The notes under the pieces: model-generated
What the model saw: only the letters and a program-made list of their open reading frames with translations
What the model was told of the DNA's origin: nothing
Database searches by the model: none
Assembly: GCA_031769625.1 (NCBI GenBank)
Contig: JAUIMM010000213.1
Location: forward strand, 5,661,501 to 5,725,500
DNA: 64,000 bases
Direction: 5' to 3'
DNA from: Taudactylus pleione
Taxonomy: Eukaryota > Chordata > Amphibia > Anura > Myobatrachidae
Translations under genes and position numbers: made by a program
Part shown: one piece after another, positions 11,432 through 22,833 of the stretch
Numbering within the stretch: position 1 is the first letter of the stretch
How the letters are laid out: each line of letters begins with the position of its first letter

Positions 11432-12000
11432 TCAGGCTGAAGGCTTATCGTCTGGCTTGGAAGCAGGGCGTCTAGTGCTCCAGGTCTGCTTCTTTGGTTT
11501 AGGGGCAGCCTTGGTGGACGACTGCCTTGGGAAGGACTGACCCTTGGACTTACCCTGAGTCCGAAAGGCTGAGGTTGGTTGACCCGCTTGCAGGAGACCC
11601 TGGAAGGGAACGACGGACTGCTGCGTCATTGGAGGAGACTGAACATACATAGAGAACCCCGCATATGGATGAACAGTCTGAGGCCCAGGGGGAGACTGCA
11701 ATAATTGCAGTACACCCGGAGAAGTGGGGATGGCTGTTTGGGGTAACCCCCTATGGGGGAGAGCAGTCGGGACCGCCAGACGGTCCGCGATGGAAGCCAG
11801 CACATGAGAAAACACCGCCCAAGGAGGATCCTGTCCCAAATTTGGGGGGTTAGAAGGACCAGGTAACTGACGGCACCTCATACATAGCCCATCCTGTGAT
11901 AAATCCTCCATATTCACCCCTGGAGCGCAGCGTCTGCAGGAGAGCAGAGTGGGAGCCATAAAGCGCTCAACTTCCTCATCAGACAAGAATATATATATAT
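11432..12000 (-). pseudogene. DIRS copy 1 gag-like protein
   Basis: The frame contains a Cys-pair motif, CRRC...DGLCMRC, close to its start (about 11,875-11,945), then a proline- and glutamine-rich region, and ends in a basic lysine-rich tail just upstream of pol. The cysteine block aligns with SCKSC...DGLCSACC in copy 2. The nominal upstream codons run into a TA microsatellite (11,987-12,012) and are probably not coding. The middle and C-terminal gag segment visible in copy 2 (WLKTWKAD...LPFVGKLLFG) is absent, so this gag is also internally deleted. Confidence 0.6.
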
Positions 12001-13004
12001 ATATATATATATTTATACACACATATACACACACACCCAAATATATATAGCAACACAACAGGAAAGTTCAGAATGTACTCTTGGCACACCCACAAGTATG
12101 CAGCACACAAGCCCACAAATATGGCACCGTGTAGCACACCACAGTACATTAATTTATATAAGTGAGATCCAAGAAAAGCCCTTCCCACACACACCTGTCA
12201 GGGCTGTAGGAGAAGGAAAGGGATAATCATAGACTGACAGTAAGGAAAAATAAAGCACAGTCAGTACTAGCAAAAGTCACATACAACGCAGAAAGTTATT
12301 ACTTACAGCACCTTGTCACTACAATCAACCGCCCAGATTCAGAGTCTGGGAGGGCTATAGTGCTGTGTAACACTGACCTTTAGCAGGGGAGAGGTACACA
12401 GGGGGACCGACCGCACACTGCCTGCAAGATCTGCGCTGCCACCGGAGAAAAGATGGCCGCCGAAGACCTCAGAGGAGGAGTGGCCGCAGGAGGAAGCAGC
12501 TGTGTCGCCATACCTAAGCGGAAAGGTGTGCTGAGCTGAGGGGAAGAGCCGCTAAACAGGGAAGGCTGCCTACCCTGGCTAGCGATTAACCCCAGGGACG
12601 CTGGCTCCCGCTGCCGCATAATACCCTGGTGGTCTAGTGGTCCCGCGGGGTATGCCTCCGGAGTGGGGTAGCCCGCCACCACTGCTAGCACCTCCGGTCC
12701 GTCCCCAGAGACTCGCAGTGACCCGCGGCTTACCTTATCCCCGGCGCTCCGGACACAGTCGTGGGAGAGCCCAGAGCTCGTGCTAGTACAGACTCTGGGG
12801 TCCTGCCGCGATCCCCAGATCTGTACTGGCGTCGCGGCGCCAGCGGGGTGTAGGAGCGGCAGCTTGGACGTCCAATGGACAGTCTGATGCTGCCGCTCTG
12901 CAGCTAAAAAAAGAAAATAATAAACTCTAAAAAGAAGCTTAGGAGCTGCTAAGCAGCCCCCCTGCGCCAAGGTGACCCGACTCCGGCCGGGCACCAACTA
13001 AAAC

Positions 13005-13130
13005 TGAGGTGCCTGTGGCTGGGGCGGGGTATAGAGGAGGATGGACCCAGTGCATCCTGGGAGCAGCAAAAGCTTTAACTGGTTGGTGCCCGTGGATCCA
13101 GATCCAGCTATACCCCAAGGTCAACCCAGA
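13005..13130. repeat. DIRS copy 1 terminal inverted repeat, right
   Basis: The inverted partner of 8,760-8,895. It is followed by CCCTATGGAGCCTGAAATAG, which corresponds to the outermost end sequence duplicated in the internal complementary region. Confidence 0.85.
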
Positions 13131-13699
13131 GGGCCCCCTATGGAGCCTGAAATAGAAATACTTTTCGTCTTATACTATGCTACTCTTGTGCTAGCTTTTA
13201 CACAAATATTTGTGCAAATTTAGAATTTTTACACAAATACTTTTGTGCGATTAAATAGACTATTAGAGTTGAAACGGCAGCGTGAAAATACTGTGCAATC
13301 ACAAAACCTCAGCATAAGGACTGGAGCCACTCTAGTCAATATGTGTCACAACAAGAACAAAGCCGAGTAATTCTGGGTACACACTTAAACAACGGATCGG
13401 AGAGCAGTGACAGAACGGCTGATTTGTAAGCTATACACACTTACCAATCAGCCGCTCAATTTGTCTGGCAAGACATCACAACTGGGTGGGCATTTAAATT
13501 TGTCCGGCCAGTTGTGATGTCAGTGTCGGCGGTCCCTGCAGCCGTGTGTACAGGCGGTCGGAGGGCCACTTGCACACTCAGGCAGATGCATTGGCTGTGC
13601 TGTCCTCACAATGTATTGTTCATCAAATCTAACAAACGATATATGGACAATTGTGTATCCAGTTTTAGGACACATCTGTATCTTGCCTGCCAATTCAAG

Positions 13700-14113
13700 G
13701 CCCCATTTAACAACGAAGCATAACCCCTTTAGCGCTCACTAAAGGAGTTATGTCATTCATTCTCTATACAACAAACACCAGTATTCTAAGATTACCGCAG
13801 TTTGTCACTGCATCGCTCTCGCTATCTTTAGCGCTGCTTCTCCGGCTTCAGCAAGGCCTTCCAGGCACTGACGGGTCCCCGCCGGGTTACAGTGCCATGC
13901 ACAGACGGAACGTCACGCATGTGCATTACACAGAAGCCCATTGCTGGCAGCATTACAGACAGCTGAGCAGGGGACCTCGCCGACGAAGAGAACTTAGCTG
14001 GGCCTGGCCAGAGGGCTAAGTACTGATAAATACCAGAGGCATTTTCATTTGTATCACTGCAATACTAAATGAAAAATGCTGCTGGTATTAAGTTTCATTC
14101 TTAAATGGGGCAC
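13700..14113. mobile_element. Decayed MITE with CCCCATTTAA termini
   Basis: GGCCCCATTTAACAACG on the left pairs with TTCTTAAATGGGGCAC on the right. Inside are a hairpin at about 13,719-13,755 (GCATAACCCCTTTAG...CTAAAGGAGTTATG) and another at about 14,027-14,091 ending in GCTGGTATT. The architecture resembles the chain of hairpins at 3.74 kb. Confidence 0.5.
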
Positions 14114-14837
14114 TGACTGATAGCTGCCTCAGTGTTATGAGAATACAAGTGATCAACTAGATTATCTTTTGCCAAAACGTCGTCTTTCATGTTAGTAATA
14201 AATTGATTTTATTTACTTTGGTTTTGTTTGTCGACTATATGGTGAAACTATTTTTGTGTTTGTACATTTAAGAATATTTGGAAAGTAAAATACCATATAA
14301 ACTAAAAAATAATATTGGTTAAATAAATCACTGAAAAAAACAGACAATGCTCAAAGTCACACTAACAAGGATGCTGCACGGATTGTGAAATATTTTTAGA
14401 CAGCATTGCAGGTCAGATGACCAAAGTCCATCAAGTTACGTTAGCCGGTTTTTGTTGACTGGCACTAGCTGCCAACAAGAAATTGCCCAGGATGCTTTTA
14501 TGCATGTGCGGCCGAGTAGAACAAAGTGTTGTTGTTGGGGACGAAGATGTATAACTCACAAACAGAAAAGACGTTGTTACTGGATTCCTGTATTTCCAAC
14601 ATTGCCTGGTACGGCCAATGGCATACACTGCATGTGACAGCTGGCATTGCAGAAAACTAACCTGTCACCAAACACTGATGACCGGCATAAAACACATCGC
14701 ACTGCAAGTTGCTGATGCAAGAAGTTTCCTACACTGTAATAGTGAAGGAAGCAGAAAGCAAAATATAAATTATCTATAAAATGGTAACGCCATATCCTAT
14801 AACAAATACCACAATTTTCTTTTCCATAAGGCAAAAG

Positions 14838-15275
14838 TAATAACTAAGTGGCTCGGGAACAAAACATCAAAATTGTGGGTCCATGGCCAGGAAACTCCCC
14901 AGACCTTAATCCCATTGAGAAGTTGTGGCCAATTCTCAAGAGGCGGGTGAACAAACAAAAACCCACAAATTCTGACAAACTCCAAGCATTGATTAGCCAG
15001 GAATGGCCGGCCATCAGTCAGTATGTGGCCCAGAAGTTGATTGACAGCATGCCAGGGCGAATTGCAGAGGTCTTGAAAAAGAAGGGTCAACGCTGCAAAT
15101 ATTTACTCTTTGCATAAACTTAATGTAATTGTCAATAAAAGCCTTTGACACTTATGAAATGTTTGTAATTGTACTTCAGTATACCATAGTAACATCTGAC
15201 AAAAAGGTCTAAAAACATTGAAGCAGCAAACTTTGTGAAAACCAATACTTGTGTCATTCAAAAACTTTTGGCATG
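14838..15275 (+). mobile_element. Tc1/mariner element, 5'-truncated
   Basis: The copy keeps the last third of a transposase gene, then AATAAAAG-containing 3' sequence and most of the 3' terminal repeat (TTTGTGAAAACCAATACTTG, then ACTTTTGGC). The extreme terminus is missing where the sequence changes about 40 bp before the second DIRS element begins. The left end is lost too. Confidence 0.8.
14848..15117 (+). pseudogene. Tc1-like transposase C-terminal fragment
   Basis: This is the C-terminal part of a DDE transposase that cuts and pastes a Tc1-like element. The first recognisable feature is PWPGNSPDLNPIEKLW, whose glutamate is the third catalytic residue. The two upstream aspartates and the DNA-binding domain are gone. 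Translation then continues without interruption to a terminal CKYLLFA and stop. The first methionine shown by the frame is not the original start. Confidence 0.85.
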
Positions 15276-15339
15276 GCGGTTTGTCTTTTGTCGTTCTATT
15301 GACAAAATCAGAGTTCTGGTATAACATACCTTAGATAAC

Positions 15340-15500
15340 TCTTTTCTTCGAGGTTCATAGAGTCCACATAATCTACCTTGGGGAATGTAGTTGGAGAGAT
15401 CCATTGCACCAAACAGCTACAGCTTTAAAGCTCCCAGCTTGCACTGGTCCTCCTCCCTATATACCATGCCTCCAGCCACAGGCATTCAGTTTGTAAACAA
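15340..15500. repeat. DIRS copy 2 terminal inverted repeat, left
   Basis: Inverted with respect to 20,900-21,060, differing by scattered substitutions and a few indels. Confidence 0.8.
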
Positions 15501-15751
15501 GCCTAACGGCAAGAGACGGATAATTGAGTAGGGAGTACAACGTACCCAAGAAATTCTCAAAATACTAAGAGGGAATCAGTGATACAAAAAAAAGCAATAA
15601 ACAGATCCCAACTGAGGCCAGGGAGGGTGCTCTGTGGACCCTATGGACCTAGAAGAAAAAGAGAGTTATCTAGGGTATGTTATACCATAACTCTGATTTT
15701 CTTCTTCAGGGTCCATAGAATCTACCTTGGGGATGCTCTAAAGCAGTTCCC

Positions 15752-16429
15752 TTAAGAGTGGGGACGCTCCTGAGCAGAGAGGAGAATCCGCCACTCAAAG
15801 GAAGCATCCTGGGAGGCAAAAGTATCAAATGCATAGAATTTGATAAAAGTATGGACGGAAGACCAAGTGGCTGCCTTGCACAGCTGGTCAGCCGAGGCGT
15901 CATGTCTAACCACCCATGACGGTCTGACAGACAAAGTAGAATGTGCTGTCACCTTGTTAGGAACAGGGAGATCAGCCTGTATATAGACTTGAGCAATAGT
16001 TGTACGCATCCAGCGAGCAAAAGTCTGTTTGTTAGCTGGCCACCTGCGTTTGTGAAACCCATATAACACAAAGAGAGAATCTGATTTCCTGATGGAGCTG
16101 ATATGATCCACGTAGATATGAAGGGCTCGAACCACATCCAGGGAAGCTTCACCTGTAGACAGGTTTGAAGACTGAAAAGCCGGGACTACAATTTCCTCAT
16201 TTATATGGAAACGTGATACTACCTTCGGAAGATAACCCACCTTAGTACGAAGGACTACTGTATTTTTATGAAAAATCAAATATGGAGAGCGACATGACAG
16301 TGCTGCCAAGTCAGAAACTCTACGAGCTGAGGAGAAAGCGAGGAGAAAAAGTGTCTTCGCTGTCAACCATCTTAAGTTCACCTTATCCAAGGGTTCAAAG
16401 GGGGGAGCTTGCAGCGCCCTGAGAACCAA
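15752..16429 (-). pseudogene. DIRS copy 2 tyrosine recombinase, HxxR box mutated
   Basis: An uninterrupted 225-codon minus-strand frame covers most of the recombinase catalytic domain. It contains ARRVSDL (16,306-16,330, first catalytic arginine), then the second box read as HSTL instead of HSTR: the codon at 15,932-15,934 encodes leucine, so the box arginine is lost. FYAFD (15,823-15,840) follows, with the tyrosine nucleophile. The N-terminal arm-binding portion lies upstream in other frames. Loss of the HxxR arginine is expected to abolish strand cleavage in this enzyme family, so the copy is probably inactive despite its open frame. Confidence 0.8.
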
Positions 16430-16643
16430 GAATAAATCCCATGGTGCTACCAGAGGGACAAACGGAGGTTACAGTCGGAGAACCCGCTGCAAAAATGTCC
16501 TTACATCTGCCAGGGGTGCAATTCTGCGCTGGAACAAAACTGACAAAGCAGAAACCTGAACCCTCAAGGTAGCCAGGCGCAGACCTAAGTTTAACCCAGC
16601 CTGCAGAAAAGCAAGTACTCTTGAAACCTTGAAAACTTTAGGG

Positions 16644-17320
16644 TCATTTTTTGTTTGGGAACACCAACGAATATATCAAATCATGTGATAGATGTGGGCT
16701 GAAGCAGGCTTCCTTCATTATCTGGATCACAGAAGCAGAGAAACCTTTGGCCTTTAAGACTGAAGCCTCAATAGCCACGCCGTCAAAGCCAGCCAAGGTA
16801 AGTCCGGATATAGGCAGGGAGCCTGCACTAGTAAATCCGGTCGTAGAGGCAGTGGAAGTGGCCTGTCTATGGATAAACATGTCAGAACGGCGAACCAATG
16901 TCTCCTGGACCAGGCAGGAGCTATTAGTATTAACCTGCCGCCTTCCTGCTTGAACTTTCTGATGACTCTTGGGAGGAGGGATATCGGAGGAAACAGGTAT
17001 GCCAACCTGAAGTTCCACCTCACTGCTAGAGCGTCCACAAAGGTGGCTGAGGGGTCCCTCGTTCTGAAGCCATATCTGGGGACCATGTGGTTGTGGCGTG
17101 ACGCCATGAGGTCTACGTCTGGTAGTCCCTACCTGTCCACCAGGGGTTGAAAGACATCTGGATGAAGAGCCCATTCTCCGGCGTGTATGTCTTGACGACT
17201 TAGGAAGTCCACTTCCCAGTTGAGGACTCCTAGGATGAATATTGCCGAGATTGCTGGAAGATGGCATTCTGCACACAGCAGAATGTTCGCCACTTCCCTC
17301 ATGGCTGCTGGACTTCATGT
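16644..17320 (-). pseudogene. DIRS copy 2 post-RNase H region of pol
   Basis: The best frame (16,754-17,107) reads VDLMASRHN, then a VDALAVRWNFRLAYLFPP block, then SRRHWF and a leucine-rich stretch ending ALTAWLLR. The same succession occurs in copy 1. It is the segment between RNase H and the recombinase in DIRS elements and is often described as methyltransferase-like. I did not see a complete catalytic methyltransferase motif. Frame changes occur at both ends. Confidence 0.6.
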
Positions 17321-17352
17321 GCCTCCCCGATGGTTGATGTAGGCCACTGTGG

Positions 17353-18580
17353 TCACATTGTCGGACTGAATCTGGACAAGTCTGACATGTAGAAGGTCCT
17401 GCACCAGACTGAGTGCCCTAAGCACTGCACGAAGTGCCCAAGATATTTATCGGTAGGTGACTTTCCTGAGTCGTCCACCTTTCCTGTAAAGGTGTGACAC
17501 CTTGTCACGCTCCCCATCCTCGCAGACTTGCATCCGTGGTGAGGAGTACCCAATCTGGGACCCATAACAGATGACCCTTGACTAAATAAGTCGTCTCCAG
17601 CCACCAAGCCAGGGAGAGCCAAACCACTGGCAAGATGCGGATCATCTGAGACTTTATCCAATGATGCGGACCATCCCAATGAGACAGAATCCATTACTGC
17701 AGGGACCTGGAGTGGAACTGGGCATATGCCACCATATCTAATGTGGATACCATGGAGCCAAGCACCTGCATTGCCAGGTGAACTGACACACTTTGTTTGC
17801 AGAGTAGACAGTGCACACGAGACTGTAGTGCCGCAGTCTTGTCCTCTGGGCCAGAGGATTCTCCTACCAGAGAGTCCAGAAGCACCCCCAAGTGCCCTAT
17901 CCGCTAAATTGGAGAAAGAGAGGACTTTTTCCAATTTATTAACCAGCCGTGCTCTTGTAAGCAGACAATGGTCATCTGCAGATGACATTGTAACAACTCC
18001 TGCGAATGAGCTAATATCAGGAGGTCCTCCAAATATGGCAGTATCCTGACCCCTTGTCATCTGAGATGAGCTGTCATCACTGCCATTATCTTGGTAAATA
18101 CCCGAGGGGCTGTGGCCAGCCCGAAGGGTAGAGCCTGAAATTGGTAATTTTGCTGAACTACCGCCAATCAGAAATCTTTGCTGGGATCGTGCAATCGGAA
18201 CATGCAGATATGCATCCTGTATGTCCATGGAGACCATAAAATTTCCAGGCTCCATTGCTAGCATTATTGACCGTAGGGTTTCCATACGGAATTTGGGCAC
18301 ATGGATGAATCTGTTGAGCGACTTCAGATTCAGGATAAGACGATGTGATCTTTTTGGTTTCTGAATCAAAAACAAAATTTGAATAAATAACCCCTTCCCT
18401 GTTGCATCACAGGAACGGGGATTATGACTCCTGACCTCAGGAGGCCCCCAATAGACTCCCGGAAGGCAGAAGACCTGACTGAGTCTAAAGGCAGGGTTGT
18501 ACCAACAAACCTTTGAGGGGGATGCCTCAGGAACGTGATGGCATAACCTTGAGACCACCTCTCGAACCCAGGCATCCATC
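17353..18580 (-). pseudogene. DIRS copy 2 RT-RNase H, YLED at the catalytic site
   Basis: Reading minus strand, the fingers/palm entry appears as MDIQDAYLHVPIA (about 18,190-18,228). After a frame shift come VFTKIMAVMTAHLR, a stop, then ILPYLEDLLILAHS. The YLED codons are at 18,024-18,035, where functional enzymes have two aspartates (YxDD); the first aspartate is glutamate here. WLINWKKSSLSP follows, as in other DIRS elements. RNase H begins with LLTTDASLRGWGA at about 17,510-17,560. Several stops and shifts rule out a full product. Confidence 0.8.
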
Positions 18581-18599
18581 GTGGTCTGATGCCAGGCCT

Positions 18600-19990
18600 G
18601 AGAAAACTGAAGGAGTCAGCCTCCAACCCTGAGACCCCCCCAGGGGCAGGCCCACCCCATCAGGCAGTGGGCTTACCATCAGGCTTGGAAGCAGGACACT
18701 TGGCTAACCAGGATTTCTTGGTCTGCCGTCTCCTGTGGGAATTATCCTGTCTAGAGGAAGACTGTCCCTTTGCCCTACCCTGTGGGCGAAAGGACCGGGC
18801 TGACAACTGCCTATACTTAGGGGTAGTTGTAGATGACAACCCCGCAGATTTTAGATGTTGCCAGAGAAGACACTATGTCATCCAGCTGTGGTCCAAACAG
18901 TAGCTTCCCAACAAAAGGCAAGGATTCCAGGGTTTTCTTGGAACCTGTATCTGCCTTCCAGGTTTTTAGCCAAAGGATTCTCTGAGCTGCAACTGAAGCT
19001 GCCAATACCCTAGAGGCTAAGACACCTGCGTTAATGACCGCTTCCCCATATATATAGCTGCTTCTTGCATCTAACAGAGGGAAGACCGCTGTTCTCTGGT
19101 AGCATTAGGAATGCTATCTTCCAGAGACTTCGTCCATTCGTCCATAGCCTTGGCTACCCAGGCTATAGCCATAGCTGGCCTGGTAATAGCTCCAGATAAT
19201 GAAAACACTCATTTTAAATTGTTATCAAGTTTTCCATCTGTAACCTCCTTCAAAGAGGATGCCACAGGAATGGGTAACATATAGCTCTTGATCAATCTAG
19301 TCACATGAGCAACTACTTGCTACATTCACAGTAAATGGATATCGACAAGTTGTAGTATGGAAATTCTTACTTGGAGTACACCATGCTTCAGACATGAGAT
19401 CAGTCACTTGCTCAGACTGAGGAAAATAATCTCTAGCCAACTTTTGACACCTAAAGACCCGAGTCTTAGCTTTCAGTGGCACTCTGAGTATCAGTGTTTG
19501 ATGAGGAGGGCAGGTTAGAATCCTGAGGCAATGTCTGAAGAGAACCTCTCTTATGCCCCTGCTTCTTTACTACCACTGGTCTATCCGCATGCACCTGCTG
19601 AGGGGCTATAGACGGCAGATTCTTCTGCTCACTCTAGTCAGAGTAATCAAACCAACAGGGATTCACAGGAGACATGTACAAAGAAGGATGCAACTGCTGT
19701 GGGTATCCCACAGTAGGAGGCAATATCATGTTAGGAGCACGCAACGCTGCGACCTTATCCACCATATGCGACAAAACCTGCGACCAAGACGCCACCCATG
19801 ATGGCTCTTGTGTAGGAGCAGTTATACCGGATAGGAAAGGTGGCTGTTTACAACAGGCACTACACAATCCATCTTGCACAAAATCCTGTTCAGACAGGCC
19901 TGCCAAACAGGATTTACATGACTTGAGAACTGGAGGCTCACCCTTCTCACCTTTACCCTCAGACATGACAAATGTGTGATCGGTGTAAGG
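18600..19990 (-). pseudogene. DIRS copy 2 gag-like protein
   Basis: The likely start is the methionine at the beginning of MSEGKGEKGEPP, around 19,965. It is followed at about 19,850-19,930 by the cysteine block SCKSC...DGLCSACC shared with copy 1. Further downstream, after frame breaks, the segment 18,817-19,005 reads RILWLKTWKADTGSKK then LPFVGKLLFGP, which I recognise as typical of DIRS gag. The protein would form the element's ribonucleoprotein particle. At least two frame changes separate the blocks. Confidence 0.7.
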
Positions 19991-20899
19991 TGTACAGTAT
20001 AAATACAATGGGACCCACTTGACATATGTAAAACCCCACACACACCTTTTCAGAGGGATGAGGAGAAACAGTGAGATAAATAACTGACAGTTTGAAAACA
20101 ACAGACAATGTATATACAGCAGATAGCATGAAAGTCACATACAATGCATAAATACAAACATTGTTATTGCAATTTGACTGTGAATCAACTGACCAGCCCC
20201 GCCGGGGTATTGGCAGGATATAGAGAGCTCTATAATCAGACCCAGAGGAGAGGTATACAGGGAGACAGACCATACCTCTGAGATAACCAGCCTGCAGCAG
20301 TACGCACAACTGTGAACTGCGAGCGTCTCACACACGAGGTGGTCAGAAGTAGCAACCCAGAGGCGGGAATCCGTAACCGGAAGTTGGGTCTGGGGAGGAG
20401 CAGCCAGAGGAGCACCCATCTCCCCTAAGCTGCGATTTAAATGGCATGGGTACGCTGGCCTCACCGTAGTAGACGCCAACTAATGCCCTCTAGAGCTTCT
20501 ACTACCCATCCCCGGCGACAGATTATGTGGCCCCGGCCGCCTTAGTGAGTACACGTTACACGAGGCCTTCACCAGCAGCCGCCTCTGGTGTGTCTCCTAC
20601 ACCGGAGGCCTGTACTGTATCGCGCATGATTCCCTTCATGAGGAATCGCTTACCTGCCATCTCTGTGAATCCCATAGCAGTCCGGACACCAGAGACGCCG
20701 CTAGCTAAGCCTTGCCGAAATCCCCAGGGCATATAAAGGTTCTGGCATTTTGGCATCGGTGGGGGTAGCTGAGTCGCAGTACCTGCGTCCTATTCGGCAC
20801 CTAGTACTGCTCAACTCAGAAGTTCAAAAAACTAAGGTAAATCAAAAAAAGAAAAAGCCTGGGACTGCCTAGGCAGTCCTGCTGTTAAGCCGGTGCGTC

Positions 20900-21060
20900 T
20901 GGATACTTTCCGCGCACCAAACAAAAAAACAAGGCCTGTGGCTGGAGGCGGGGTATATAGGGAGGAGGACCAGTGCATGCTGGGAGCTTTAAAGCTGTAG
21001 CGGTTTGGTACAATGGATCTCTCCAACTACATATCCCAAGGTAGATTCTGTGGACCCTAT
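20900..21060. repeat. DIRS copy 2 terminal inverted repeat, right
   Basis: The inverted partner of 15,340-15,500, followed by GGACCCTATGGACCCTGAAG, the outer end sequence that recurs in the internal complementary region. Confidence 0.8.
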
Positions 21061-21562
21061 GGACCCTGAAGAGGAAATACGTGTAGAAGACAAAATAGAA
21101 ACACCACTATAAATTATTCGTTATCTACTCTCCCGATGTCCATGAACTGCTGAACTAGGTGGAGGACTCCCGAGACAGCAAAAATTTCTCCAGAGAACGC
21201 TTTCCTGCCGCAGGTTGAGCAGCTTATGCTATGAATCTCATCATCATTCCCCACCACCCTAGTAATTACGTAGTCCCCCAACCTCAACCAGATCTCCCAG
21301 AAGCAAAGTAGGAAGAGGCAAATATAAGCAAGTCATTTAATACAATGATGGAACTGCAAGCATCTTGGCATGGAGTGCAGTGTGTGGAATTCTGCAGGAT
21401 CATCATTTCAGAAGAAAAATACTCTACTGAGGTTTGGTTGATTGTGATGGAAAATGCCCAAGTAATATTCCAGTGTATCCCTTAAATGAGTGACAGGGTC
21501 CAGATCTAGAGTTCATCATTTACGGCATTACTTGCCCTATAGTTTTCCACCAAAATACTGGT

Positions 21563-21878
21563 GGCCTGATTTAGAGATGGATGGATGTTCTACGGAGATT
21601 GGAATTGCATGGAGATGCATACAATTCCGTCAGGCATTCCTGGCAGTGACAGGTGGTGGCGCCTGGCGTTGGAGGCCAAATTCCACCAGAAGGCTGCTTC
21701 ACACGTCCAATGGTGTGGCCGATGTCTAGCAGATGGTGCAACATTTTGTGCACCACGGAGGAATAGAGCCACAGTTGATGGGCAACTCTGTACACAGCCC
21801 ATCGGCTGTGGCATTAGCATAAATTTGCAGAAGCGGCTGCGACGCTACTACATATTCGTCCACCTCTGAACCAGGCCC
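21563..21878. mobile_element. GGGCCTGATTCAG-family MITE
   Basis: It begins GGCCTGATTTAGAGATGGATG and ends CACCTCTGAACCAGGCCC, an inverted pair. The interior contains hairpins such as GGAATTGCATGGAGATGCATACAATTCC. Non-coding. Confidence 0.65.
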
Positions 21879-22094
21879 TGAATCCAATAATTACAAACTA
21901 GAACAATGGGAGCAATCAGAAACTTCAGAGCAGGTAAATAATCTACACTATCTTTATTCCAACCTTTAGAGAGCACATCCACTTTTGTCCCTGATGAAAG
22001 TAGCTGTGTTCACTGAAATGTTGGCATAAAGGTGTATTGTTGATTTACCTACTGTGGAATCTCTGAATGCTGCCATTGTTCAAGTATCTGTGTG

Positions 22095-22250
22095 TATATA
22101 TACACCCATCAGCCATAACATTAAAACTACCTGACTAATATTGTGTAGGTCCCCGTCGTGCCGTCAAAACAGCTCTGACTTGTCAAGCCATGGACCTCAC
22201 AAGAACTCTGAAGGTGTCCTGTGGTATCTGGTGCTAAAATGTGTTGTATA
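22095..22250 (-). mobile_element. Tc1/mariner terminal fragment
   Basis: ACACCCATCAGCCATAACAT followed by TTGTGTAGGTCCCC is a terminus I know from widespread vertebrate mariner-type repeats. Only the end and a short stretch next to it remain; no transposase frame follows. Confidence 0.5.
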
Positions 22251-22833
22251 TGTTTTTTCATGTATCATATTGCCTCTCTTATAAATTAATTCCAAGATTA
22301 ATTGTAATTCAAAAATCTTTTAAAGCGAAACGCATTTAGCGCCCCACAAGCATCGACTACTACACCATTGGAACCTCATTTGGACTCTTTCCGGTCCGGC
22401 AGCAATATTCCAGCTCCAGCCGCTTCTCCATTGGAATCACGCCATTTGCAATAAACCCTGCATAAACACCAGGATGTGACCCTCTTTATCAAGGCTGGTA
22501 ATTACTTAAAAGCTGGATATTATCCCGGATTTAGAAATTGACTATCTCGATTGCTGTTTAAATTGAGACATTTTAACAGTCAGACATTCAATTTATCGGT
22601 TTATTTATCACCAATTCAAATATGTATTTATTTTATTTCACTATTACTGTCCATATAAATACAGAGAGTAAAATAAGTATTGAACACGTCAAACATTTTT
22701 CTCAGTAAATATATTTGTAATGGGTCTATTGTAATGAAATATTCACCAAATGTCAGCAACAACCCATGCAAAGAAATCAAACCAGAGATGTCCATAAATT
22801 CATTATGTGTAATAATGTGAAATGACACAGGGA

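Larger units (their letters stand above)
8721..13165 (-). mobile_element. DIRS-type retrotransposon, internally deleted (copy 1)
   Basis: A tyrosine-recombinase retrotransposon on the minus strand. Its inverted terminal repeats face each other at about 8,760-8,895 and 13,005-13,130. Both carry GGTTGACCTTGGGGTATAG and CACTGGGTCCATCCTCCTCT in opposite orientation. An internal segment at 9,040-9,115 repeats the extreme end sequence, as the internal complementary region of DIRS elements does. The gene order from the 5' end is gag-like, reverse transcriptase, RNase H, linker/methyltransferase-like region, tyrosine recombinase, the order I expect for DIRS1-like elements. At about 4.4 kb it is shorter than copy 2 (5.8 kb), mainly through loss of reverse-transcriptase sequence. 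Several frameshifts make it non-autonomous. Confidence 0.9.
15303..21090 (-). mobile_element. DIRS-type retrotransposon, near full length (copy 2)
   Basis: A 5.8-kb minus-strand element. Inverted terminal repeats lie at about 15,340-15,500 and 20,900-21,060 (shared TACCTTGGG, CACTGGTCCTCCTCCCTATA and CTCCAGCCACAGGC blocks). An internal complementary region at about 15,630-15,735 contains the GGACCCTATGGACC end motif. From the 5' side the order is gag (20.0-18.6 kb), RT/RNase H (18.6-17.3 kb), post-RNase H region (17.1-16.75 kb), recombinase (16.4-15.75 kb). The frames are broken by several stops and shifts. It is a different lineage from copy 1: the termini are related but not identical. Confidence 0.9.
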
